From contig CM053028.1 in the NCBI GenBank assembly GCA_028564925.1, positions 366,587,012-366,651,011 on the forward strand: a stretch of DNA of 64,000 nt. Reading direction: 5' to 3'. This DNA is from Lithobates sylvaticus (Eukaryota; Chordata; Amphibia; Anura; Ranidae). Positions 1 to 13,062 of this stretch are shown one piece after another. Every line of letters starts with the position of its first letter. The first letter of the stretch is position 1. The position numbers and the translations under genes are program-made. The notes beneath the pieces were generated by a model. That model worked only from the letters and a program-made list of their open reading frames with translations, was not told the origin of the DNA and did no database searches.

Positions 1-479
1 TGGGCTCTTCTTCAACCTTAATGCATGGATCCATTGCAGGCTTTGATCCGTCAGTATTGCTGTCCTGGAGACATTGAGGACTTCAAATGGACCTTGGAAG
101 ACGGGGGGCCTGGTTGTTTGCGGACTGCAAGTTGTTTGATCAGTACTTTATCCCCCGGGACGAAAGGATGTGTCGGTTCTGTGGAAAGAGGAAGAAAGGT
201 GACAGCAACCTTGTCATAAGTTTCAGCAGGGCTACTTACCAGATATTTCACGTACTCTTCCTGTAAGGAATATAAGTTAGATTCCTAGCCTATCTAATAA
301 AGGGGGACAGTCCTTTCCTAGCATGGGGGCTTCTTTCTTTCTTTAATGTTTCTATTCATTCTCTGCGGTCTCTCCTGTTACGGGAATAACTTCCGGCCAT
401 GAGGGAAAATGGCAAAATGGAGTATTATTACGCAAAGATATTTGATATTACCTTTCTGTTTGGGCATGTGTGTCAAATC

Positions 480-2797
480 AATCTGTAAGTCTTTTAATGG
501 GCCTATGTGTCCCTGAACATTATTCTGGACACAAGTTAAGCAAGTTGCTGTAGGGGTTTCTTACCAAAGGAGCTACTGTTTCTGGAATACCTATGATCCC
601 CTCCTTGTTTGACCACAAGCCGTCCGGGTTGTGTGTCAAACCATGTGACTCCCAACAGGTAATGTCAGACAATTCTTCTGGCTCGGGCTGGGAAACTTGG
701 GGACGAAAAATCTGTAGAAAACAATTGGAGGGTTGATTCCCACTTCTGAGGATTGTCTCCTCAGCAGCAATTTTGGTTGCTCTGACCCTTAAGTTGTTTC
801 CCTTTGTAATATCAGATTTGTCATAGGAATGACCTATTACTTTTATGACATTAATAAAAAAAAAATTTATTTTATTTATTTATTTTTTTGAGGGTAAATG
901 GAGTGCACTTAATAAATCCCCAACCAGACTTGATTTGAGATTTGCTTATTATCCGCTGTCTTGTACCCGCGGGCCCAAAATACCCCAAAAGTGTATCTAT
1001 TGTCAGTGTAAATGTTTACTTTTTGACTTTTTGTCCTTTGAATAATTGACAGGCATGTGTCATAGCATAGAGCTTTGCCTTTTGGGCTGCAGTCGTTGAT
1101 GTTTTGTAAAAGGTGTACCACAGTATGTGTTGTGTAGAATGTAGTATCAGTTCCTCAAGTGATTTTGGATGTTTCTTTTACTGTCATGTTTACTGCCACA
1201 GGCAGTAACAGCTTGTAGGCAAGCTGGCAGTCCTTGTATCTGAACGGGGAGTTTTTTGGATAGATAAGCCACGGGTCAGTAGTGGGTGCCATGCGCTTGG
1301 GCCAGTACGGCAGCCAGCGCAGGGCCCCTGACTATACAGTATACAGTACAGTACACAAAGGATTTCTTATGATCTGGTAAACCCAGTGCTGGAGCACCGG
1401 CCAAAGACTGTAATAAGGTACGTGTTATTTCCTCAGTGTAACACCTGCTTGGGGGCAGTGGCTGCAGTAGAGGGGTGCAAGGATTGAATCATAAAAAGAA
1501 CAATCTGGGATCCACTGCCTGCAGTAGACAATAGAGCCAAGAAAAGAAAGGAGCGCTGCCTTATCTTTATGTGGGCCGAGACAGGTCAGAGTCTTGACTC
1601 TTTCAGGGGACACTTGCTTGGTCCCGCCTGAGATAATACATCCTAGGTATTCCACCCTCTCCCCGCACCACTGGATCTCTTTTGCGAGACACCAAGTGAC
1701 CCTTAAGAGATAAGTGAGTCATCAGGCTTTCAGAGTCTTCTGCACACTGTGCCCCGCTCTCACTACATAACAGTAGGTCATCTACATATTGCAGGAGTAC
1801 TGATCCCTGTGGGAGCACCCAGTCATCCAGGGTTAGTTTTAACTCCATGGAAAATGCTGCAGGACTGTCTACAAAGCCTTGAGGAAGACGGGTCCAAGTC
1901 AATTGGCCCGTGCCCCAGGTAAAGGCAAAGATCCTTTGGAAATCCTTGTGAACATCAATGCTAAAGAAAGCATTGAAAGTCTAGTACCCTGGAGTTGGAG
2001 TGGAGGAAGCGGGGATGTTTATAAAAATTCCCGTGATGTATGAGGCTAGTGGTGGAAGTGGTTAAATACATTTGTTCACCCCCCTCAAATCCCCCTAGCC
2101 TCCACTCTCCGCTGGCTTTCTTTACTGCATGTGTGTATTCCAGGGACTGATAATGGGTTTTAGAATGCCATTCTGCATGTATGTGGGGATCTGTGGTGTA
2201 CTCTATATTTCGTCAGCATGACGGTGGTATTGTTTCTGAAAGAATGGTATGATGTTTGGTTTGAAAGTAGGGACATAAGGAGTGCATTTGACATGTCCTA
2301 CGTCTGTTTTTGACTTTTCCCATATCGGGTGAGTCTCTAATGCTGCTTGTATGGTCATAAAGTAAAACGTCATTTTTTTTCTTTTTGGCATAGTCAAGTC
2401 ACATGTTGATGATTTGGCAGTCATACCCCCTTGTAGGTCAAATTTAACATTACCCCTAATGAAGACATGAGGTCTCTTCCCTTTAGACATAAGGGGCAGT
2501 CAGTGAGGATGGCAAATGTTTGTGTGTAACATCAATCTCATTAATTCCTATAGAGTCGAGCAGCCCTCGGTACAATTTTTTTTTTTTTTTTTTTTTGATA
2601 AAACGGGTGTCATTACGACAACTCGTGCTAGCCCCTGTGTCCACTAAAAAACATACCACCCATCCCTCAACTTTAAGGACTACCTGCGGAAGTGTTTTCC
2701 AGTGGGAAGAGAAGAAATGCATTACCAAGGAGGGAATCTGCTCCGGGTACTCCTTATGGATGTCGATGAAAGGGGTTATTGCGAGGGTTGTCATCAT
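480..2797 (-). pseudogene. pol: ERV pol fossil (protease, RT, RNase H, integrase N-terminus)
   Basis: Minus-strand motifs occur in canonical order: an aspartic protease active site (VCFLVDTGAS) near 2650; a polymerase segment with LPQGFVDSPAAF and YVDDLLL at 1902-1760; an RNase H piece with TDNRYTFG near 1010; and an integrase zinc-finger piece with TCLTC and IGPIKRLTD at about 546-480. Together these copy viral RNA into DNA and insert it. The frames are broken in several places and nothing suggests function. The motif set is MLV-like (class I). The rest of integrase should lie left of the window. Confidence 0.85.
2576..2596. repeat. Poly-T run
   Basis: An uninterrupted run of about 21 T residues inside the ERV pol fossil. 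It is either a simple slippage expansion or the trace of a small poly-A insertion on the minus strand. Confidence 0.9.
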
Positions 2798-2883
2798 TGT
2801 ACCCTGGCCAATCCATTTGAATTAATTCTACAATGTTCTCAAGGGGGTGGGGGGGGCGGTCAATGCTTGCCAGGCCATCTTGA

Positions 2884-3906
2884 CTACAGGCTATATTCTT
2901 GTTGCATTTGGCGGCTAGGCGGGGGCTGTGGACAGCCCCCCAGCATCCCCCACGGCGCCAAAACCAACCCCGGACGACTAGGGAAGGTTAATTGTTGTGT
3001 TTGATAATTGGGAAAATTACGCTGACATCTGCCTCTGGAAATACCCCAGCCCCTCCTTTGAAACCTACCCTGTCCATTCCCCTGGGTATTTCTTCTGTGC
3101 GGACAATATTTTTTCAAATGGGAGGGGTCTCCACAATGAAAACAGCTTTGATTTGGGTATTCTTGTGTTTGCAATGTGGAATTATCAAAGGCTGGGAGCA
3201 TGGGGGTTTGAATGTCCCTTAGGTCTGGGCGAATAGTCCTCCTTTGGTATTAAAAAATCTGGAGGAGGCCCTATTCTTTACATCATCCACAAACTGTGGG
3301 GGGGGGTCAGGGTCAGGGTTTGCCACTTAGTATCGACCAGTTTAATTACCTGGGTCACCTTTGGATATCTCATAGTCAATTCTGTAGTCAATTCCAGTGA
3401 AGGATAAAGTTTTTCCTTTGGCTTTTCCTCATTATCAGTTTTAATCATAGCATGGGGTGGCGGAGGTACTGGCACATAATCCTCTGAATCCTCTATGTCA
3501 TAACAAAGGGGTTGGACAGGGGCAGAGGCAAGTGTTGGTTTTTTAGGAGGCTTGTCTAAGGAAGGATGAGGATTTTTTTCAATGGATGAGGGAATTGCTT
3601 CTTATACTCTTTTAATGCTTTACACCACATTTTATAACATTCAGTCATATATTCTTTATCATAAGGAAACGGTGGATAATTATACTGCCTATGTTGGCCA
3701 CACATTTTAGTGACTTCTTCCCATTTGTCTGCAGAATATGGTCCGCACTCACTTAGCCCCGCAATTTGTAGAGCATGTGCTCTGGTCAATATGTTTTTCC
3801 AGAATGGTTCAGTATAATATGTTCCATAGTTTCCAGACACGAAATCTAAAGGAGTGGGCTGATCCGGCTTACCTTCCGAACCTCCCTTTCCCGGCAGATT
3901 TCCCAT
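2884..3906 (-). pseudogene. gag: ERV gag fossil (matrix-like start and nucleocapsid zinc knuckle)
   Basis: The frame opening at 3906 begins MGN, as in Gag proteins that are myristoylated on glycine 2, and continues into a matrix-like segment to about 3556. Further along the minus strand, near 3130-3090, lies one zinc knuckle of the C-X2-C-X4-H-X4-C type (CFHCGDPSHLKKYC) in a basic context. This is the nucleocapsid signature of gammaretrovirus-like Gag. Gag packages the genome into the particle. It is a broken fossil. The family call rests on the zinc knuckle and the pol parts that follow; the matrix assignment is weaker. Confidence 0.75.
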
Positions 3907-4128
3907 GTTTACAATTCTTATACTTTATCTTATTTTATTCTCTATTTATACACATCAGCTGCAGAACATACAGTTAATGACTTAGGACAAGCCACAAAAG
4001 TTCTTTACCCGTTTCACATTCGATAGTACCTATGACACAGTTAAAGCGTCTTGAAATTTAAAAGTTTTTATTTCTTGGCAAAATGCCAAAAAACACTCCC
4101 TTTTGCCAGAGGTTCCCCTGATTATAAG
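3907..4128 (-). other. ERV leader/LTR-like segment left of the solo LTR
   Basis: This stretch lies just upstream of the ERV gag on the minus strand and has no coding signal. It shares the phrase TTTCTTGGCAAA-GCC with sequence on the far side of the gypsy-type LTR (6870-6892). That suggests both sides belonged to the same ERV leader or LTR before the gypsy LTR landed between them. I could not fix true LTR ends. Confidence 0.4.
4075..4089. promoter_or_regulatory. Perfect NF1-type palindrome
   Basis: TTGGCAAAATGCCAA matches the nuclear factor 1 consensus TTGGC-N5-GCCAA exactly. It lies in the ERV leader/LTR-like segment, where NF1 sites are common in retroviral enhancers. Binding is inferred from sequence only. 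Confidence 0.45.
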
Positions 4129-4291
4129 TGTAGCGCTACCCCCAGTTAAGAGAGCCGCTGGTTTGTTTTGGGTCCCTGAGTACAGCTCCACCAACCCCCG
4201 GCAATTTGCTCTATCCGCTCTGGCACAGTTAGTCAAGGGGTATGAATCTATGCACATATAAACATCACTTATACTCTAAGTGTAATAGGTA

Positions 4292-4506
4292 CAGTGGTGT
4301 GAAAAAGTGTTTGCCCCCTTCCTCATTTCCTGTTCCTTTGCATGTTTGTCACACTTAAGTGTTTCGGAACATCAAACCAATTTAAACAATAGTCAAGGAC
4401 AACACAAGTAAACACAAAATGCAATTTGTAAATGAAGGTGTTTATTATTAAAGGTGAAAAAAAATCCAAACCATCATGGCCCTGTGTGAAAAAGTGATTG
4501 CCCCCT
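4292..4506. repeat. Left terminal inverted repeat of the Frog Prince copy
   Basis: About 214 bp, matching the reverse complement of roughly 5698-5912 with no difference seen by eye. Outer and inner direct repeats lie near 4297-4315 and 4483-4503. Confidence 0.9.
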
Positions 4507-4510
4507 AAAC

Positions 4511-5566
<1,056 letters not shown>

Positions 5567-6877
5567 TTACTGTGTCAAGCAGCTCCTATTTAAGTGATGC
5601 CTTGATTGTGAACAGGTGTGGCAATAATCAGGCCTGGGTGTGGCTAGAGAAATTGAACTCAGGTGTGGACAACCACAGTTATAGTATGTTTTAACAAGGG
5701 GGGCAATCACTTTTTCACACAGGGCCATGATGGTTTGGATTTTTTTTCACCTTTAATAATAAACACCTTCATTTACAAATTGCATTTTGTGTTTACTTGT
5801 GTTGTCCTTGACTATTGTTTAAATTGGTTTGATGTTCCGAAACACTTAAGTGTGACAAACATGCAAAGGAACAGGAAATGAGGAAGGGGGCAAACACTTT
5901 TTCACACCACTGTATGAACTCACAAGCAGACTGCTGAAATAAGAATAACTGGCTTTACTTTGTCAGTAAGGAAAAGAAATAGTAACATGCATTTAAACGT
6001 ATGACTTACAATACTTTAGCAGGTCCCTGCAATATGCACTTTAACATGTACACACATATGTATCAACTGGCAATGAGGAAACGGAGCGCCAAGTGTGGCG
6101 ACCGTCTGCTATGCACCCCTGAGGTGCAATAAATCTATCTGCGCCTACCTAATGGACCAGGCCTGATCCCTAGTAATAGAGCTCAGTCCTTGTACTAGTA
6201 CAGTGTTCTTCACCGGCAATGAATCTGTAGAGGTGGTGCACATGTGGCTTTAAATGGTGTCTTTGTAATCCACAGAAAGTAACATTGCTGCTCTGAGGTA
6301 AATTGCGCCTAGGCAGTTCAATAGGCATAAAACGTGTGTATCAATGCAGGATGAGCCTTCCGGCTCTCTCACCAAATCCTGGGGTACCGTCCTCCCTCCG
6401 GTCCCTCTAATGGCGGCTCTGGTCTCCTCAGTCACAGCCCCTGCGCTCCGGTCCTCAGCTCCGACCGACCGTCTGTAGGGAAGAGTCTCCGCTCCGCTGC
6501 TGCTGACTCTGAGGTATGAGAGTCTCTCTCCATCTGCTGCAAGGCCCAGGCTTCAGGCCTTCAGCTCCGGTCCGCACAGGTGTCTCCGCTGGCTGCAGTC
6601 TCCGCGTCACAAGCTCCGTCAGCAGAGGCAGGCCAGTCCTGTCAGGCCTCAGAAGAGGAAGTGTCCCAAGAGGAAGAGGCGGTCTCCGCTCTTCCTTTTT
6701 ATAACCTCCCCCAGCAGCCTCTCGGGCGGAAACAAGCAGCCCGGGAGCCTGGGGGATTATGGGGGATGTAGTCTCTTCCCCTAAAAGGGGTACGACCCCG
6801 CTACACAAGCAAGCTTTGTACGTTATTACTTTCCTTATTCTTATAACCAAACAATTTTTATTTATATTTCAAATTTC

Positions 6878-7005
6878 TTGGCAAAGTGCCAACAGGTTTA
6901 AACAGTACTTTCAATTGCTGTAATACTAATGCTGCAAACAATTCCCCACTATCCGTTACGGTTGGTGAGATATTAGCATTTGAACCCTTGTTGGCAAAAC
7001 GCCAA
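6878..7005. promoter_or_regulatory. Pair of NF1-type palindromes in ERV-like sequence
   Basis: TTGGCAAAGTGCCAA at 6878-6892 and TTGGCAAAACGCCAA at 6991-7005 both match TTGGC-N5-GCCAA perfectly. The tandem duplication repeats them at 8517-8531 and 8630-8644. With 4075-4089 there are five exact sites in this neighbourhood. They suggest an NF1-responsive enhancer in the ERV leader or LTR. Confidence 0.45.
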
Positions 7006-7494
7006 AATATCCAAAATTTGCACCTGACTTCCCCTGCGCAAAAGATGTCAGTGGCAAAAGGAATTGTTCACATAGCGTGTTTTGATCAAAAGTTAGCCTC
7101 ACCAATCCATGTATTACCCCAGAAAAATGTTACAACGTCCCTGTTGTCAAGATGTATCAAAGACCCTCCTGGAACACAAAACTATTATGTATATTAAACC
7201 TGGTAATAACCTCCGGGAATACTAGCAACCAAATAAGTATTTGATCCCTCATACACAAATAACAGACCTGTTATACAGTTAGGGCAGCGTCCTGCCAAAA
7301 AACACTTAGGACAAGGTCCTGACATTAAGTGTTTAAATGATTTAGGGGTTTCCAATGACCAGTCCTTCTGGTTAAAAACAAGGTTTTCAACCTGCTATGG
7401 TATGGTATTAATACAATATATGGGAGGGATCCTGGGCAATTTTAGCAAGTATCCTTGTCCCCTATATTTTGATCCTGATACCGTCCTTTTATAT

Positions 7495-7705
7495 TAATAC
7501 CCGGAAACCCTGGCGCCTGCCAATTAGGCAGCAGCAGCAGGCATTCCTGTCTATGAGCGAGCTGTATTAAAATACCCGGAACCCTGGCGCCTGCCCCAAT
7601 TAGGCAGCAGCAGCAGGCATTCCTGTCTATGAGCGAGCTGTATTAAAATACCCGGAACCCTGGCGCCTGCCCCAATTAGGCAGCAGCAGCAGGCATTCCT
7701 GTTTA
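7495..7705. repeat. Three tandem 74-76 bp repeats
   Basis: Each unit carries CCCGGAA(A)CCCTGGCGCCTG, an AATTAGG link, and GCAGCAGCAGCAGGC, so each can fold on GCCTGC/GCAGGC. Spacing between GGCGCC boxes is 74 and 76 bp. Such direct repeats are common in retroviral U3 enhancers; that role is inferred. Confidence 0.8.
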
Positions 7706-7863
7706 ATGTCCCTATCTCTCAGGCAAGCTAACCAAAATAAATTAATCAATTATGCCTTGAGAGCTATAATGCAACGGGTTATAACATTGACAGAGTAAGC
7801 TGTTCAAAAATACTTTGAACAAGTAATTTTAAAGAAAGCTTACCTGTAATGTACCCCACTTAT

Positions 7864-8444
7864 TCTGTAGAGGTGGTGCACATGTGGCTTTAAATGGTGT
7901 CTTTGTAATCCACAGAAAGTAACATTGCTGCTCTGAGGTAAATTGCGCCTAGGCAGTTCAATAGGCATAAAACGTGTGTATCAATGCAGGATGAGCCTTC
8001 CGGCTCTCTCACCAAATCCTGGGGTACCGTCCTCCCTCCGGTCCCTCTAATGGCGGCTCTGGTCTCCTCAGTCACAGCCCCTGCGCTCCGGTCCTCAGCT
8101 CCGACCGACCGTCTGTAGGGAAGAGTCTCCGCTCCGCTGCTGCTGACTCTGAGGTATGAGAGTCTCTCTCCATCTGCTGCAAGGCCCAGGCTTCAGGCCT
8201 TCAGCTCCGGTCCGCACAGGTGTCTCCGCTGGCTGCAGTCTCCGCGTCACAAGCTCCGTCAGCAGAGGCAGGCCAGTCCTGTCAGGCCTCAGAAGAGGAA
8301 GTGTCCCAAGAGGAAGAGGCGGTCTCCGCTCTTCCTTTTTATAACCTCCCCCAGCAGCCTCTCGGGCGGAAACAAGCAGCCCGGGAGCCTGGGGGATTAT
8401 GGGGGATGTAGTCTCTTCCCTAAAAGGGGTACGACCCCGCTACA
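7864..8444 (-). mobile_element. Partial gypsy-type LTR created by the tandem duplication
   Basis: The last 581 bp of the second unit's LTR portion, ending GACCCCGCTACA at 8444. It matches 6224-6805 and equals the first part of the LTR in LTR orientation. Confidence 0.9.
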
Positions 8445-9133
8445 CAAGCAAGCTTTGTACGTTATTACTTTCCTTATTCTTATAACCAAACAATTTTTAT
8501 TTATATTTCAAATTTCTTGGCAAAGTGCCAACAGGTTTAAACAGTACTTTCAATTGCTGTAATACTAATGCTGCAAACAATTCCCCACTATCCGTTACGG
8601 TTGGTGAGATATTAGCATTTGAACCCTTGTTGGCAAAACGCCAAAATATCCAAAATTTGCACCTGACTTCCCCTGCGCAAAAGATGTCAGTGGCAAAAGG
8701 AATTGTTCACATAGCGTGTTTTGATCAAAAGTTAGCCTCACCAATCCATGTATTACCCCAGAAAAATGTTACAACGTCCCTGTTGTCAAGATGTATCAAA
8801 GACCCTCCTGGAACACAAAACTATTATGTATATTAAACCTGGTAATAACCTCCGGGAATACTAGCAACCAAATAAGTATTTGATCCCTCATACACAAATA
8901 ACAGACCTGTTATACAGTTAGGGCAGCGTCCTGCCAAAAAACACTTAGGACAAGGTCCTGACATTAAGTGTTTAAATGATTTAGGGGTTTCCAATGACCA
9001 GTCCTTCTGGTTAAAAACAAGGTTTTCAACCTGCTATGGTATGGTATTAATACAATATATGGGAGGGATCCTGGGCAATTTTAGCAAGTATCCTTGTCCC
9101 CTATATTTTGATCCTGATACCGTCCTTTTATAT

Positions 9134-9344
9134 TAATACCCGGAAACCCTGGCGCCTGCCAATTAGGCAGCAGCAGCAGGCATTCCTGTCTATGAGCGAG
9201 CTGTATTAAAATACCCGGAACCCTGGCGCCTGCCCCAATTAGGCAGCAGCAGCAGGCATTCCTGTCTATGAGCGAGCTGTATTAAAATACCCGGAACCCT
9301 GGCGCCTGCCCCAATTAGGCAGCAGCAGCAGGCATTCCTGTTTA
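9134..9344. repeat. Second copy of the 74-76 bp repeat block
   Basis: The same three-unit block as 7495-7705, carried by the second tandem-duplication unit. Confidence 0.85.
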
Positions 9345-9502
9345 ATGTCCCTATCTCTCAGGCAAGCTAACCAAAATAAATTAATCAATTATGCCTTGAG
9401 AGCTATAATGCAACGGGTTATAACATTGACAGAGTAAGCTGTTCAAAAATACTTTGAACAAGTAATTTTAAAGAAAGCTTACCTGTAATGTACCCCACTT
9501 AT

Positions 9503-10089
9503 TCTGGTACCATCTGTAAGGTCCTCTGTTTCAGCCCCTCTGCATCAGCCCCTCTTTCCCTCAATTGGACTTTGGCGGTCAATGTAAAATAACCCTGTCT
9601 GTCCGGACAGATAATCAGACACCATACACCGTATGAGGTTTGCAAAAAAGATGCCTTTACTTCCGTTTCACAGAGCATATACAATACAAAAAGGGGGAAG
9701 AACGCAATTGAACAACCAATCACATTCAAGCATTTAAGCATTCTGTTATACAATTCAATATTGATCTGCAAGATTCATAATATTTCTTCTTTCGGACTCA
9801 ACATAATATTTACTCTAAAAATGTCTCACGCAATATATGTGCTTGATAAGATTCTCAGTATGTTTTAATAATATAGCATACTTGTTATGGGAAGCAGACC
9901 CGTTACTAGAAGCCATGAGAACTAAAACTTGTTATGGAAATGTGTGAGTGTGAGATAAACAGAATTTACAGTGAGTTTCTACAGAAAAACAGAAAAAACA
10001 TCTTTGTTACAATACTATTAAATCTTGAAGGGTAACTCTACACTTCCCACGTTTCCTTACAGCGCTAACCATTTCCGCAGTGTTTTATT
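9503..10089. other. No gene seen; possible ERV remnant
   Basis: 587 bp of AT-rich sequence between the tandem duplication and the Tc1-A terminus. I see no conserved coding motif. It may belong to the ERV LTR region but I cannot support that. Confidence 0.3.
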
Positions 10090-10298
10090 TACAGTGGGTA
10101 ACATAAGTATTGAACACGTCACAATTTTTCTAGGTAAATATACTTCTAAAGGTGCTATTGACATGACATTTTCACCACATGTCGGTAACAAACCATGCAA
10201 TCCATACTTACAAAGAAACCAAAACAAAAAAGTTCAGAAATTAAGTTATGTGTAATAAAATGGAATGACACACTAACTGACATGTATTTAATACAGCT

Positions 10299-10520
10299 TC
10301 AAGACACCTCCTGTATGGAGAAACAGATTTTGTCCCATTCTTCCACAAAAACAATCTTCAGATCTTGAAGGTTCTGTGGGCCTCTTCTATGAACTCTGAT
10401 CTTTGGTTCTTTCCATAGATTTTCTATTGGATTCAAGTCAGGCAATTGGCTGGGCCATTCAAATAGATTTTCTTTCTTTGAACCAATTGAGAGTTTTATC
10501 GGTTTTGTGTTTGGGATCAT
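10299..10520 (-). pseudogene. Tc1-A transposase, C-terminal fragment
   Basis: The minus-strand translation contains WPSQLPDLNPIENLW, the conserved block around the third catalytic acidic residue (E) of Tc1 DDE transposases, then VEEWDKI. It is the C-terminal part of the gene whose middle lies beyond the hAT insertion at 13043-13336. Confidence 0.85.
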
Positions 10521-11230
10521 TGTCTTGCTGAAATGTCCACCTTTGTTTCATCTTCATCATCCTGGTAGATGGCAGCAGATTTTTGTCAAGAATGTCTTGG
10601 TACGTGTTTCCATTCATCCTTTGTTCAACACAGTGGCGTATCTAGGGTATGGCAGCCAGGGCAAGTGCCATGGGCGCCATGGGGAGGGGGGCGGCTAAAA
10701 AGCCGCCCCTGCACAATAAAACAGTCCCACCCGTCCTCTCGCGGCCGCCTCCCGCACTAATGCAGTCCCCTGCGCCACGGCCGGCCTGCTGGAGCGCAGC
10801 GCCGGCACAGCACTTCACTAGCAAGTGAGGAGGGAAGCGACAGTCTCCCCCATCCCATGACGGCTGATGGGTTGACTCGCCCGGGTCATCTACGTAGCCG
10901 TAGTGAAACGGACGGAGGCGGAGCCTAATGCGGAGGCGGGGCCTAATGCGGAGGCGGAGCCTACTGCTTCAACTACCCTCCTCTCTGCAGCTGCTTCAGC
11001 TTCTCCCCGGAGCGAGGTCTCCCGGGTCTGTGTGATGTCACGTGACGGTGACGTGGTCGGTGACGTGACCATGAGGACTCTGGAGGCTGAGGAAGAGAAC
11101 TCTAGAGAGAACACTACGTCACTAGAGAGAAGAGAAACATTTGGAACCCCCAGGCAGCAGCACCTGGAAGGATTAGCACTGCAACCTAGAAGCAGGTACA
11201 ATTACAGAACCAGTCAGTCACCACGATCTT

Positions 11231-11422
11231 GAGCATCAAATATAGTGCTCAAACAATATGGATTAAATAAATATACTTAGCCATATATATCACAAATAAA
11301 GTATAATAAAGTGATTTGTGCAAGTAGTACCTGCTTTTGCACAAATCACTTTTATTACACTTTATTTATGATATCTATGGCTAAGCACATTTATTTAATC
11401 CATATTGAGCACTATATTTGAT
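11231..11422. repeat. Hairpin-forming inverted repeat inside the hAT element
   Basis: 11231-11308 is largely complementary to 11338-11422; both hold ATCAAATATAGTGCTCAA or its complement plus the CACAAATCACTT block. It looks like a small MITE or foldback nested in the hAT. Confidence 0.8.
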
Positions 11423-11514
11423 TGGCTGCTTGCTTCTGCTTGGGCCTGGCACACACAATCGCACATGGTGGTGACTTAAAGTCATCATGTGTGATTCTGC
11501 ATGTGTGCCAAGCA

Positions 11515-12065
11515 GACAGGGCCGGTGCTCTGTCGAGAAATGCCCGGCTATCGAATAGTGCCCAGGTGGAACTGCGCATGCCCCGCACGGAGCCGCAGAA
11601 CAGCTGAGTTTACGATCAGCTGTTGTCCCGTGTGGCCGAGGCACGTTCATGTAGGTGAGGGACGGATATTTACATGAAGGGGGCGGATATTTCAATGATG
11701 GGCAGTGCTGGGGGTGGAATTTGTATAGATGGCCAAAGAAATTTGCAAAATAAATCTTTATCTGCTATTCATTTTGAACGCTGCGGGCGTGTTTAGTCAA
11801 TTGAAGGGCAGATTTTTCTATATTACATAAAGGTTTCTTTACCAGATTTGTTTGTTCAGCGATAAAAATTCCGCCCCTAGCACTGGCCATCATTGAAATA
11901 TCTGCCACCTTTATGTAAATATCCGTCCTCACCTACATGAACGTGCCCCGGCAACGCGAAACAGCTGATCTTAAGCTCAGCTGTTCTGAGGCTCCGTTCT
12001 GCGCACGTGCAGTTCCGTCCCAGCATTTTTCGATAGGGGGTACTTCTCGACAGAACACCGGCATT
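11515..12065. mobile_element. Foldback element nested in the hAT element
   Basis: About 200 bp at each end are inverted copies: 11515-11715 and 11870-12065 share CAGAACAGCTGA, CACGTTCATGTAGGTGAGG, GGATATTTACATGAAG and their complements. Family unknown; probably a MITE-like foldback. Whether it inserted into the hAT or was always part of it is not resolved. Confidence 0.75.
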
Positions 12066-12138
12066 ACCACTAGGCAGCTGCCTAGGACACCTGGACACTG
12101 GTGATCCTACTCCCTCTCTACCTCTGTCCAATGTCAGA

Positions 12139-13062
12139 GGTGCTGGCGCAGCATTTATGGGTGCTGGTAAGGCCGCATTTATGGGTGCTGGTAAGGCCGC
12201 ATTTATGGGTGCTGATGTTGCTGCATTTATGGGTGCTGGTAAGGCCGCATTTATGGGTGCTGATGTTACTGCATTTATGGGTGCTGGTAAGGCCGCATTT
12301 ATGGGTGCTGATGTTACTGCATTTATGGGTGCTGGTAAGGCCGCATTTATGGGTGCTGATGTTGCTGCATTTATGGGTGCTGGTAAGGACGCATTTATGG
12401 GTGCTGGTGTTACTGCATTTATGGGTGCTGGTAAGGACGCATTTATGGGTGCTGGTGTTACTGCATTTATGGGTGCTGGTAAGGTCGCATTTATGGGTGC
12501 TGGTAAGGCCGCATTTATGGGTGCTGATGTTGCTGCATTTATGGGTGCTGGTAAGGCCGCATTTATGGGTGCTGATGTTACTGCATTTATGGGTGCTGGT
12601 AAGGCCGCATTTATGGGTGCTGATGTTACTGCATTTATGGGTGCTGGTAAGGCCGCATTTATGGGTGCTGATGTTGCTGCATTTATGGGTGCTGGTAAGG
12701 CCGCATTTATGGGTGCTGGTGTTACTGCATTTATGGGTGCTGGTAAGGACGCATTTATGGGTGCTGGTGTTACTGCATTTATGGGTGCTGGTAAGGTCGC
12801 ATTAATGGGTGCTGGTAAGGCCGCATTAATGGGTGCTGATGTTGCTGCATTTATGGGTGCTGATGTTGCTGCATTTATGGGTGCTGGTAAGGTCGCATTA
12901 ATGGGTGCTGGTAAGGCCGCATTTATGGGTGCTGGTGTTACTGCATTTATGGGTGCTGGTGTTACTGCATTTATGGGTGCTGGTAAGGCCGCATTTATGG
13001 GTGCGGATGTTGCTGCATTTATGGGTGCTGTTGTTGCTGCATTTATGGGTACTGGTAAGGCC
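12139..13062. repeat. 24-bp minisatellite, about 38 units
   Basis: Tandem 24-bp units, each with GCATTTATGGGTGCTG plus a variable part (GTAAGGCC, ATGTTGCT or ATGTTACT). Units alternate in a loose 48-bp higher-order pattern. As 24 is a multiple of three, several frames stay open for hundreds of codons (for example GAGKAAFM repeats), but this follows from the repeat and is not evidence of a protein. Confidence 0.95.

Larger units (their letters stand above)
1..3906 (-). mobile_element. Class I (gammaretrovirus-like) endogenous retrovirus fossil, internal part
   Basis: Read on the minus strand, gag, protease, reverse transcriptase, RNase H and integrase signatures follow one another in retroviral order from about 3906 down to the left edge. 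The single CCHC zinc knuckle, DTGA-type protease, YVDD polymerase motif and an integrase zinc-finger segment with CLTC are typical of gamma/epsilon-like class I elements. It is clearly broken, with more than half a dozen breaks, and looks old. No env is visible; the element continues beyond position 1. Positions 1-440 show no motif I can name. Confidence 0.85.
6224..7863. repeat. Tandem duplication, first unit (1,640 bp)
   Basis: This unit runs from inside the minus-strand solo LTR, through its end at 6805, into ERV-like sequence. It is followed directly by a second unit at 7864-9502. Scattered open frames in the two units have identical translations, and the only difference I noticed is a one-base length change in a C run near 6780/8420. 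The junction shares the four bases TCTG. Confidence 0.95.
7864..9502. repeat. Tandem duplication, second unit (1,639 bp)
   Basis: Near-exact copy of 6224-7863. It starts inside LTR sequence without the LTR's other end, so this unit arose by duplication and not by a fresh insertion. Either a very recent event or an assembly duplication of one locus. Confidence 0.95.

Noticed and set aside
6250-6850. Open frames of 61-131 codons, repeated at 7890-8490
   Set aside because: They lie inside the gypsy-type LTR; the same frames recur in every LTR copy, including 16059-16561. They are LTR composition, not genes.
7495-7705. Possible CRISPR-like array
   Set aside because: Units of 74-76 bp are repeated in full with no unique spacers, the genome is a vertebrate, and there are only three copies.
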